A DNA stretch of 64,000 bases. Origin: SYFY01 sp031385325. Lineage in GTDB: Bacteria; Pseudomonadota; Gammaproteobacteria; Pseudomonadales; Azotimanducaceae. The first letter of the stretch is position 1. Every line of letters starts with the position of its first letter. The stretch covers positions 1-64,000 of the forward strand of contig JANNBJ010000168.1 in the NCBI GenBank assembly GCA_031385325.1, written 5' to 3'. Made by a program: the position numbers and the translations under genes. Positions 17,192 through 26,303 of this stretch are shown piece by piece. The notes under the pieces are model-generated. The model was not told the DNA's origin. It worked only from the letters and a program-made list of their open reading frames with translations, and searched no databases.

Positions 17192-18658
17192 ATGACTGAT
17201 CTCAACTTCCTCTCGGCAACAGAACTTGGTCGCGAGCTTGCCGCAGGCAACTTGTCGAGCGTTGAACTGACCCAGCACTATCTGCAACGCATCAAAGCCC
17301 ATAATCCACGTTTGAATGCCTTCATCACCGTGGCCACAGACCACGCGATGCGCGCCGCCCACGCGGCGGATGCCTCCCGGAAGCGTGGCGAAGCCAGCCT
17401 GCTGACTGGACTCCCCTACGCGTGCAAGGACATTTTCTGTACTCAGGGAATTCTCACCACGTGTGGCTCGCGCATGCTGGCCAACTTCATAGCGCCCTAC
17501 GAGTCCACGGTCACCACGCGCCTTGCGAACGCCGGCGCCGTAATCCTTGGCAAGACCAACATGGATGAATTCGCCATGGGGTCCAGCAACGAGTCGTCGA
17601 GTTTTGGTGCAGTCTGCAATCCCTGGGACACGGAGCGTGTACCCGGTGGATCGTCGGGCGGCAGCGCAGCCGCGGTGGCCGCTGATCTCTCACCGTGGGC
17701 GTTGGGGACTGACACCGGCGGTTCAATTCGCCAACCGGCATCTTTTTGCGGCATCGCCGGATTGAAGCCAACCTACGGACGGGTATCCCGCTACGGGATG
17801 ATCGCGTTTGCATCCAGCCTTGATCAGGGCGGACCGATGGCTCGCTCGGTCGAAGATCTGGCGCTCCTGCTCGGCTTCATGGGCGGGTTCGATCCGGCAG
17901 ACTCCACCAGCATCGATAACAACGAACCTTGGTTCGCCGCGCTCAAACAGGGTGTTCTGCCACAGCTCCCAAAGACACCGACGATCGGCTTGCCACGTGA
18001 ATATTTCCAACATCTTGGCGAAGGCGCGGTGCTGCTGGATGCTGCAAGGGTTGAATTTGAACGCCTTGGCTTTCGGGTTCGTGAAGTATCGCTCCCTCAT
18101 ACCGACGCTGCCGTGGCAGCCTACTATGTTCTCTCGGGCGCAGAAGCCTCCGCGAACCTGTCGCGTTTTGACGGACTGCGATTTGGTCATCGATCTGAAT
18201 CGGCAACGAGTCTGCGGGAGCTGTATGTAAAATCTCGTTCCGAAGGGTTCGGCGCAGAAGTGAAACGCCGCATCCTGACCGGGACGTACGCGCTATCGGT
18301 GGGTTACTTCGAGGCCTACTACCAGAAAGCTCAGAAAATTCGCCGTCTGATCCAGCAGGACTTTCTGGCCGCATTCAACGACGTGGATATGCTGCTGGCA
18401 CCGACCACCCCTGGCCCCGCATTCAAACGCAACGAACTCACCCAGGATCCGGTGACCATGTACCAGCAGGACATCTACACCGTGCCGATCAGCCTTGCCG
18501 GCTTACCGGCGCTGACAATTCCGTGCGGGGAAATCGCCCACCTGCCGTTTGGCATGCAGCTCATCGCGCCACACTTTCGTGAAGATGTATTACTCGCGGC
18601 AGGCGCTGCGTATCAGCTTGCAACCGATTGGCACCGACGACGTCCGGAGGGTTTCTGA
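17192..18658 (+). CDS. gatA: Asp-tRNA(Asn)/Glu-tRNA(Gln) amidotransferase subunit A
   Basis: 488-residue amidase-signature subunit that frees ammonia from glutamine. The Ser-cisSer-Lys triad is complete: Lys79 in YACKDIF, Ser154 in GGSSGGSAAA, and Ser178 in DTGGSIRQPA. Length and spacing match GatA of the heterotrimer. It begins 45 bases after gatC, and its TGA overlaps the gatB ATG by one base. Its presence implies indirect Gln-tRNA and/or Asn-tRNA synthesis. Which of these occurs depends on whether glnS and asnS exist elsewhere. Confidence 0.97.
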   Translation: MTDLNFLSATELGRELAAGNLSSVELTQHYLQRIKAHNPRLNAFITVATDHAMRAAHAADASRKRGEASLLTGLPYACKDIFCTQGILTTCGSRMLANFIAPYESTVTTRLANAGAVILGKTNMDEFAMGSSNESSSFGAVCNPWDTERVPGGSSGGSAAAVAADLSPWALGTDTGGSIRQPASFCGIAGLKPTYGRVSRYGMIAFASSLDQGGPMARSVEDLALLLGFMGGFDPADSTSIDNNEPWFAALKQGVLPQLPKTPTIGLPREYFQHLGEGAVLLDAARVEFERLGFRVREVSLPHTDAAVAAYYVLSGAEASANLSRFDGLRFGHRSESATSLRELYVKSRSEGFGAEVKRRILTGTYALSVGYFEAYYQKAQKIRRLIQQDFLAAFNDVDMLLAPTTPGPAFKRNELTQDPVTMYQQDIYTVPISLAGLPALTIPCGEIAHLPFGMQLIAPHFREDVLLAAGAAYQLATDWHRRRPEGF

Positions 18659-20112
18659 TGGGTCAGTGGGAGGCGGTCATCGGCCTGGAAGTGCATGTCC
18701 AACTGGCCACACGCAGCAAGATTTTCTCGACCGCACCGACGGCATTCGGCGCCGCGCCCAACACTCAGGCCGCCCCGGTCGACCTTGGCCTCCCCGGCAC
18801 GTTACCGGTACTGAACGCACAGGCAGTGCGCATGGCGGTGATGTTCGGTCTGGCCATCGACGCGCAAATCCATGAGACCAGCATCTTCGAGCGCAAGAAT
18901 TACTTCTACCCCGATCTGCCGAAGGGTTACCAGATCAGTCAGTTCGCTCATCCAATCGTCGGGAACGGCAAGCTTGAATTCAAGAACGCCAAAGGCGAGG
19001 CGATGAGCATTCGCATCACACGTGCTCACCTGGAGGAAGACGCCGGGAAGTCGATTCATGACGCCTTTCCCGGACAAAGTGGCATCGATCTCAATCGAGC
19101 AGGTACGCCCCTGCTGGAAGTCGTTTCCGAACCAGACCTGCGTAACGCAGCCGATGCCGCTGCGTACTTTCGTGCCCTGTATTTTCTGGTGCGCAGTCTT
19201 GGCATCTGCGATGGACAACTGCAGGAAGGCAGCATGCGCTGCGATGCCAACGTTTCCGTTCGTCCGGTTGGTACGAGCCAGTTCGGAGTCCGCACCGAAA
19301 CCAAAAACATCAATTCTTTTCGGTTCGTTGAACGCGCCATCAATTACGAGATCGAGCGACAGATCGATGTACTCGAAAGCGGTGGCCGGATTCGTCAGGA
19401 GACACGTCTGTACGATGCCGACCAGAATGAAACCCGGGTCATGCGGGTCAAGGAAAGCTCCGACGACTACCGATATTTCCCCGATCCTGACCTGTTGCCA
19501 GTTGTGGTCGACGCTGCCTATCTAGAAAGTGTTCGCCAGACCATGCCTGAACTGCCGGCAGGTCGTCGTCGACGTTACATCGAACACCTTGCCCTCCCCG
19601 ATGCCCTGGCTTCCAGCATCGCAGAAGATCCGGATGTCGCTCGCTACTTTGAAACAGCGGTTCACACCGGAGCCGACGCCAGGCTGATCGCAAACTGGCT
19701 CATCAACGAAGTATCCGCTGTTCTCAACGAAAACGATCTGGACATCACACGGTGTCCAGTGCGGGCAGAACAGCTTGGCCAACTGATCATCAGGATCAGC
19801 GACAATACGCTGTCTTCGAAAACCGCCAAGAGCGTGTTTGAAAAACTCTGGAATCAGTCGCATGAACTACCATCACAAGACGTCGATGCGATCATCGAGA
19901 GTGCGGGCCTTCGCCAGATGGATGATCGCGCCGCACTTGAACGCATCGTGCGGGAAGTAATCGACGGCGCCCCCGAACAAGCCGCGCAGTTCAAAGCCGG
20001 CAAAACGAAGATGCTTGGATTTTTCGTCGGTCAGATCATGCAAAAGACGAAGGGTACGGCCAATCCAAAAACCGTCAACGAACTGCTGGCAGACTTGTTG
20101 GGCAACCACTGA
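18658..20112 (+). CDS. gatB: Asp-tRNA(Asn)/Glu-tRNA(Gln) amidotransferase subunit B
   Basis: 484-residue GatB, which phosphorylates misacylated tRNA and transfers ammonia to it. The N-terminal cradle opens EAVIGLEVHVQLAT, with KNYFYPDLPKGYQISQ and the GTPLLEVVSEPD motif following. RYFPDPDLLPVVV precedes the helical linker. The C-terminal YqeY-like tail domain ends in KGTANPKTVNELL. ATG at 18658 overlaps the gatA stop (TGATG). A paralogue of the tail domain, YqeY, is encoded at 29631-30080. Confidence 0.97.
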   Translation: MGQWEAVIGLEVHVQLATRSKIFSTAPTAFGAAPNTQAAPVDLGLPGTLPVLNAQAVRMAVMFGLAIDAQIHETSIFERKNYFYPDLPKGYQISQFAHPIVGNGKLEFKNAKGEAMSIRITRAHLEEDAGKSIHDAFPGQSGIDLNRAGTPLLEVVSEPDLRNAADAAAYFRALYFLVRSLGICDGQLQEGSMRCDANVSVRPVGTSQFGVRTETKNINSFRFVERAINYEIERQIDVLESGGRIRQETRLYDADQNETRVMRVKESSDDYRYFPDPDLLPVVVDAAYLESVRQTMPELPAGRRRRYIEHLALPDALASSIAEDPDVARYFETAVHTGADARLIANWLINEVSAVLNENDLDITRCPVRAEQLGQLIIRISDNTLSSKTAKSVFEKLWNQSHELPSQDVDAIIESAGLRQMDDRAALERIVREVIDGAPEQAAQFKAGKTKMLGFFVGQIMQKTKGTANPKTVNELLADLLGNH

Positions 20113-20347
20113 GGCGTCACTGCCGAAGCTGAAGATTCTGCATTGCACGCAGCCTGATCCGTAGCTTGGCGATACCGTGCGTGACGTTGACTGATGCCAT
20201 CTGCGTTCGCCCCATTTGCCGTCAGGTCACGGTCGCATGAGGCGCCAGAAAGTGCGTCTTAACGCGTTGCCTCCGCCGGAGTATAGTTTCTGATCCAAGT
20301 CAGCCGTCACCAAACGGTTATCAGTAAAAAAGAACAGGGGGAGTCCG

Positions 20348-20767
20348 GTGAGCAACAAGCCACTACCAGCCGTCAGTTATCTCAAGATCCCGGACAGTGG
20401 AGATCCCTATCTTGAGGGATTCCAGTGCGGGGCCTGCAAAACCACTTTCCTTGGCGTCCGGCAGGTGTGCGCGAAATGTGGCGCTCGTGATCAGATGGCT
20501 CCGAAGCGACTCCCGAACTCGGGCAAACTCTATTCCTATTCGATCGTCCATCGATCTTTCCCGGGCATTGCGGTGCCTTACATCAGTGCAATTGTTGACC
20601 TGGACGATGGCACGGCGTTGAAGGGCAATCTTATCAACGTCGATCCAGACCCACAGAGCATCGCTTTTGATATGCCCGTCGAAGTGGTGTACGCAGATGC
20701 GCTGGGTCGAAAGGATCGCGAAGGCAATTCGTATATTTCCTATTTCTTCCAACCCAAGAGCGCATGA
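20348..20767 (+). CDS. DUF35 OB-fold protein with zinc ribbon, acyl-CoA-associated type
   Basis: 139-residue protein with a rubredoxin-like zinc ribbon (CGACKTTFLGVRQVCAKCG, two CxxC pairs, residues about 27-46) followed by an OB-fold of the DUF35 kind. Such proteins pair with thiolase-like enzymes and bind acyl-CoA. A known example is the DUF35 part of ChsH2 with the Ltp2 aldolase. GTG start at 20348 follows GGGGGAG. The gene is 13 bases before a thiolase-like gene and very likely forms a complex with it. The substrate cannot be told from the sequence. Confidence 0.85.
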   Translation: MSNKPLPAVSYLKIPDSGDPYLEGFQCGACKTTFLGVRQVCAKCGARDQMAPKRLPNSGKLYSYSIVHRSFPGIAVPYISAIVDLDDGTALKGNLINVDPDPQSIAFDMPVEVVYADALGRKDREGNSYISYFFQPKSA

Positions 20768-20780
20768 GGAGACGAAAGTC

Positions 20781-21923
20781 ATGAGTGATGCATATGTCGT
20801 TGGTGTAGACATGATCAAGTTCGGGCGTTTCCCGGACAAAACCGTACCCCAGATCGGCGCACAGGCCGCTCTGCTGGCATTGGACGATTGCGGCCTGACC
20901 ATCCATGACATGGAAGCGCTGTATTGTGGAAACCTCGGCCAGGCGAGCGGCATGGTTGGCCAGCGAATCCTGCAGGAAATCGGCCAAACCGGAATCCCCG
21001 TGGTCAATGTCTCGAACGCGTGCGCAACCGGCGCGACTGCTTTTCGCGAAGGGTGGGCAGCAGTCAAGGCAGGGCTCTACGACCTGGTCCTCGCTGTCGG
21101 TGTCGAACAGATGGGCAAAGGTCTGCTTGGTGGTGCCGGTGGTGGCAGCGGAATCTCCCGGGAAGGATTACTTGGCTCCGGGACCATGCCATCGGTTTTC
21201 GCCGAAGCCGGTCTTGAACACACACGCAAGTACGGCACCACCTTTGCACAGTTCGCCAAGGTTTCCGTCAAGAATCACCACCACAGCACTTTGAATCCGA
21301 AGGCGATGTATCAGATCGAAACACCGCTCGAAGTGGTGATGAACGCCGAGATGATTTCCTATCCCAACACAAAGCTGATGTGTTCTGTGAACGTGGATGG
21401 TTCGGCCGCAGCAGTCATCTGCTCCGAGAAAAAAGCCCGCGAGCTGGGGCTGATGAAGCGCGCTGTGAAGATACGCGCGTCTGTGCTGACGTCAGATCCC
21501 TGGCAGGAGCGCGACCTGGTCATGCCAGACGTCAATTCCTGTACACGACTGGCGGCGAAAAAAGCCTATGAGATGGCCGGACTTGGCGCCGATGATATTG
21601 ATCTCGTTGAATTGCACGACTGTTTTGCCACTGCAGAAATCCTGCACTACGAAAACCTTGGTCTGTGTGGCCCCGGCGAAGCAGGTCGAATGATCGACGA
21701 AGGTCAGGTCGCTCTCGGTGGCCGCATCCCTGTCAACGTGTCTGGTGGCTTGTTATCGAAGGGCCACCCGCTTGGCGCGACAGGAATCGCCAATATCTAT
21801 GAAGTGACCACCCATCTGCGCGGTGAGGCCGGCAAACGCCAGGTTGAAGGCGCTCGTATCGGCATGACCCACGTCATTGGGCTCGGCAGCGCCTGCGGCA
21901 TTCATATCCTCGAAAAGGTTTGA
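20781..21923 (+). CDS. SCP-x/SCP2-type thiolase
   Basis: 380-residue thiolase-fold enzyme of the SCP-x (lipid-transfer) branch. The nucleophile-region cysteine is present in NACATGATAF. The branch signature LVELHDCFATAE and the C-terminal GHPLGATGI are clear, and the protein ends with GLGSACGIHILEKV. It either cleaves 3-ketoacyl-CoA or acts as an aldolase on a 3-hydroxyacyl-CoA, as Ltp2 does with its DUF35 partner. GGAG lies upstream of ATG 20781. The DUF35 gene precedes it and a terminator follows, so the two form a compact operon. Confidence 0.88.
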   Translation: MSDAYVVGVDMIKFGRFPDKTVPQIGAQAALLALDDCGLTIHDMEALYCGNLGQASGMVGQRILQEIGQTGIPVVNVSNACATGATAFREGWAAVKAGLYDLVLAVGVEQMGKGLLGGAGGGSGISREGLLGSGTMPSVFAEAGLEHTRKYGTTFAQFAKVSVKNHHHSTLNPKAMYQIETPLEVVMNAEMISYPNTKLMCSVNVDGSAAAVICSEKKARELGLMKRAVKIRASVLTSDPWQERDLVMPDVNSCTRLAAKKAYEMAGLGADDIDLVELHDCFATAEILHYENLGLCGPGEAGRMIDEGQVALGGRIPVNVSGGLLSKGHPLGATGIANIYEVTTHLRGEAGKRQVEGARIGMTHVIGLGSACGIHILEKV

Positions 21924-21942
21924 ACGCAGTTCGCAACCAATG

Positions 21943-21972
21943 AAAACGCCGGGCACAGTCCCGGCGTTTTTT
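21943..21972 (+). terminator. Rho-independent terminator after the thiolase gene
   Basis: Perfect nine-base stem AACGCCGGG / CCCGGCGTT around the loop CACAGT, followed by a run of T. It ends the DUF35-thiolase transcript before the phosphodiesterase gene at 21993. Confidence 0.9.
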
Positions 21973-21992
21973 CATCCGCCAGGTAGGTCACC

Positions 21993-22481
21993 ATGAGAAT
22001 CGGTATTGTTGGCGACACGCACAACAATCTGAAAAACGTCAGGCAAATCGTTGAGCTATTCAACGAATCTGGCGTCGAAAGAGTTATCCACACGGGAGAC
22101 ATCTCTCAGCCGAAGACACTCGATGCACTCACGAATCTGGCGATGCCGGTGTATGGCGTCTGGGGCAACAACGATCTTGGGGAGCGACCAGCGCTGTCGG
22201 CACGAGCAGAACAGTTGGGGTTCATTTTCTGCGAACCACCACTTGAGCTGATCTGGCACAATCGTTCGATCCTCGTCGTTCATGACCCGCTGGAGATGCG
22301 GGACGTGCTTGCCGATCATCATGAACTGGTCGTCCACGGTCACACCCATCTCTACCGACATGAGCAGAATGGTCATGCGCTGATCTTCAATCCCGGCGAG
22401 TGTGCCGGTCACATGACTGGTTTCAACGCCGTCGGAATCGTTGACCTCGAAGACTTGAGAACTTCACTGCTCAGATTCTGA
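21993..22481 (+). CDS. YfcE/MJ0936-family metallophosphodiesterase
   Basis: 162-residue calcineurin-like phosphoesterase of the small YfcE type. Metal-binding motifs are in order: GDTHNN (residues 7-12), HTGDIS, WGNND, then VHD and VHGHTHLY. The nucleophilic two-metal site is therefore complete. YfcE of E. coli hydrolyses phosphodiesters in vitro; the physiological substrate is unknown. It is a single-gene unit after a terminator and convergent with the O-antigen ligase gene six bases away. Confidence 0.88.
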   Translation: MRIGIVGDTHNNLKNVRQIVELFNESGVERVIHTGDISQPKTLDALTNLAMPVYGVWGNNDLGERPALSARAEQLGFIFCEPPLELIWHNRSILVVHDPLEMRDVLADHHELVVHGHTHLYRHEQNGHALIFNPGECAGHMTGFNAVGIVDLEDLRTSLLRF

Positions 22482-22487
22482 AGCGCT

Positions 22488-23666
22488 TCACTGATCCTGC
22501 AAGGATCGAGACCAGCGTAACCCGACTGCGATGGCAACTGGCAACCAGATCAGGAACCACGTCGAACCAATCTTGTCGAGGAGTTCGTGGCCGTCCAGCA
22601 TGTAAGCGGGCAGCGCCAATCCAAGTATGCCGAGCGCGAGCTTGGCGTCCGCCTCCGTATAGGCGAGGAGTAACTCATGTAACGTTCTCCAAAGCACGAG
22701 CATGAACATTCCAAGTGCCACGAACCCACCCTGATACAGCACAGACAGGTAGAGGTTGTGCGGATGCAGGATGACGACGTCATCTCGGAGCACAAAGTTG
22801 TTATCGGTATTGATGCCCAAACCGAACCAGGCATGGCCATCGAAGATTCGGGATATCGCCTGATCCCAGATCTCTGGCCGAAAACTGGTACCTCGTGGCA
22901 ATAGCAATGCTTGCGTAGTCTCGTTGGCAAACAGAAAAGCCAGGGCAATTGCCGCGACCATCCCGACCATGATCACACCGCTGCGAAACAGATCCCGGTC
23001 GCGGATTTTCTCTGCAAGCAGGAGAACGCTCAAACCAAGGGCATAACTCACCCAGGCATTACGCGAATCAGACGCATAGATCGCATAGGTCGCGACGAGA
23101 ATGGTCAATCCACTTGGAATGCGCCACAGCAACGCCGTTTCACGCAAACAGATCTGCAACGCCAGTATGGACACAAAGCCGTACACCAACGCAGCAACCA
23201 CATGAGTGTCCAGCTGCCCGAGTCCATTCAGACGACCACCTTCCGGTGGCCAGATCAGATAGTTAACTACCGCAACAATCACGGTTCCTCCGCCGACGAG
23301 CACCATGACACGCCGCAGCCAGAGCTGTACCTGCCCGCGAAGTTGAACCAATGCCATACCGATGATGAAGGTGCACACCAGTAACGTTCGAACCAACATT
23401 GAGCCAAAGTCCCGCCATGTCCACGGCTCTGACCAGAACACCGATAACGAGAGGTACAGCAACAGACCGACGACCAAAATGAAGAGTTCATTTCGCGCAA
23501 GATCGAGCCAGGTTCGATAGCTTGCGAGTACCAGGAGAGTGAGCAGATAAGTAAAGAAACTCGCCGCGCTCTGGGAGGACAGCAGTAGTACTGCCGCAAA
23601 ACACACTAGTAACAGCCAACCGATGAGTTCTATTCGGTCACGAGGACGAAAGCTGAATTCAGGCAT
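22488..23666 (-). CDS. O-antigen ligase / polymerase family membrane protein
   Basis: 392-residue polytopic inner-membrane protein with about ten to twelve hydrophobic segments (for example LIGWLLLVCFAAVLLLSSQ at the N-terminus). The Wzy_C/WaaL family loop is recognisable: FDGHAWFGLGINTDNN followed by HPHNLYLSVLYQGGF, which carries the conserved His-Asn motif. Members ligate O-antigen to lipid A core, polymerise O-units, or glycosylate proteins; these cannot be separated here. It stands alone, with no other LPS gene adjacent, and is directly downstream on the same strand of the split tRNA-Ile gene. Confidence 0.8.
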   Translation of the reverse strand: MPEFSFRPRDRIELIGWLLLVCFAAVLLLSSQSAASFFTYLLTLLVLASYRTWLDLARNELFILVVGLLLYLSLSVFWSEPWTWRDFGSMLVRTLLVCTFIIGMALVQLRGQVQLWLRRVMVLVGGGTVIVAVVNYLIWPPEGGRLNGLGQLDTHVVAALVYGFVSILALQICLRETALLWRIPSGLTILVATYAIYASDSRNAWVSYALGLSVLLLAEKIRDRDLFRSGVIMVGMVAAIALAFLFANETTQALLLPRGTSFRPEIWDQAISRIFDGHAWFGLGINTDNNFVLRDDVVILHPHNLYLSVLYQGGFVALGMFMLVLWRTLHELLLAYTEADAKLALGILGLALPAYMLDGHELLDKIGSTWFLIWLPVAIAVGLRWSRSLQDQ

Positions 23667-23743
23667 GCGATCTGACTTGCATGATCGTCGTTGAAGCTCC
23701 CGGATCCGTCACCCCGCCCATTCGCATGACGGGGTATTCGATG

Positions 23744-24082
23744 TGGTGGGCCCACCAGGACTCGAACCTGGGACCAATGGATTCACTTGACCCTGATGTT
23801 TCCATCAGGAGCGGACTATCTCATCACCCGGCGACAAATCGCTGTGGGTGCGGGACGCTCTTGCCTGTTATCAAGGGTACTCGTTTGCCGGATTTCTCCA
23901 CCAACAACCCTCAGGTAGTCTCTGCACCTTCCGGCGGTGTACCACCGGCTTGGCTCAGGATTGCCGTGTAGTCTTTCGACTACGACGGTTTCCCTGAATT
24001 CATCCCGTTCATCTCACGCCTTTCGATCGTGAGCGCACCATTTTGATGAGTCCACTGCTCTAACCAACTGAGCTATAGGCCC
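23744..24082 (-). tRNA. ileX: tRNA-Ile(CAU) split by a group I intron
   Basis: Two exons on the minus strand: 24082-24046 (37 nt) and 23783-23744 (40 nt, CCA encoded), giving a 77-nt tRNA. The seven-pair acceptor stem is GGGCCTA with TGGGCCC, the D stem GCTC/GAGC, the anticodon stem GTGGA with TCCAT, and the T arm CCAGG-TTCGAGT-CCTGG. The anticodon is CAT, followed by A37 A38. The variable region TGGTC and the GACTCATAATC context match tRNA-Ile2 (lysidine-modified), not initiator or elongator Met. The exons join between U36 and A37. The gene lies just downstream of rpoD, where an uninterrupted tRNA-Ile(CAU) often occurs in gammaproteobacteria. Splicing is essential for a usable tRNA. Confidence 0.93.
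23784..24045 (-). ncRNA. Group I self-splicing intron (IC3-like) in the tRNA-Ile(CAU) anticodon loop
   Basis: A 262-nt intron without an encoded endonuclease. Core elements in order: P AATTCAGGGAAACC (23987-24000), Q with AATCCTGAGCCAAGC (about 23948-23963), R GGTGCAGAGACTA (23916-23928) and S GATAGTCC (23813-23820). P4 pairs TCAGG with CCTGA and P7 pairs GACTA with TAGTC. Hairpins: P2 CTCACG/CGTGAG (24013-24033), P5 with a GAAA loop (23968-23983), P6 (23935-23947), and P9 with a GAAA loop (23792-23809). The 5' exon ends in U (the CAU pairs with a GUG guide at intron nt 8-10) and the intron ends in G, as required. The layout resembles the Azoarcus tRNA-Ile ribozyme but is longer because of a bigger P8 region. 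P3 was not resolved by eye. Confidence 0.92.
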
Positions 24083-24184
24083 GAAACTCAATTCACCGAC
24101 GCTTGGTGCGCGCCGGTTTGTTGCCCGCCCAGCCTATCAAAACCCTAACAATTTTGCAGACTGGCGGTTCTCTTTCATAATCCA

Positions 24185-26029
<1,845 letters not shown>

Positions 26030-26215
26030 GGCACCTCAGTTAGGTCGAAAAAATATTTTTGGGGGAACAGAACGCACAGGCGCCCTCGAGACACACCCTT
26101 GGGGCATACCTTGAAGGCGGGCGCGATTGGAGCGTTTACCTGGCTTATATGAATGCACTTCTCGATGGAAGGCTCTGCCTGAAGGTACTTGTGCCATGGC
26201 CCGGCGCAGCTGGGC

Positions 26216-26245
26216 ATTGTAGTCACCCGGCTATTCCAGTAGCAA
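26216..26245 (-). promoter_or_regulatory. Predicted sigma-70 promoter for rpoD
   Basis: Minus strand TTGCTA (26240-26245), 18-base spacer, TACAAT (26216-26221), about 190 bases before the rpoD ATG and just after the dnaG stop. An rpoD-specific promoter in addition to the operon promoter is common in this cluster. Found by eye. Confidence 0.45.
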
Positions 26246-26266
26246 GGCAGCCACTCAAATTTGACC

Positions 26267-26282
26267 GATTTAGGTCTAAATC
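26267..26282. repeat. Inverted repeat between dnaG and rpoD
   Basis: GATTTAG-GT-CTAAATC: two seven-base arms with a two-base centre, about 20 bases upstream of the -35 of the predicted rpoD promoter. It could be an operator. It does not match LexA or another motif I know. Confidence 0.5.
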
Positions 26283-26303
26283 AGGGGCCAGCCGGTTCTG
26301 CCT

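Noticed and set aside
20113..20347. Small RNA or gene between gatB and the DUF35 gene
   Set aside because: No open frame with a ribosome site, no terminator, and only a weak TATAGT box before the DUF35 gene.
23711..23735. Stem ACCCCG/CGGGGT just downstream of tRNA-Ile as a terminator
   Set aside because: Thirteen-base loop and no T run on the minus strand; too weak to call.
23667..24184. Archaeal-type bulge-helix-bulge tRNA intron or a tmRNA
   Set aside because: The interrupted segment has a group I catalytic core and group I splice-site rules. There is no tag reading frame, and the exons fold as an ordinary tRNA.
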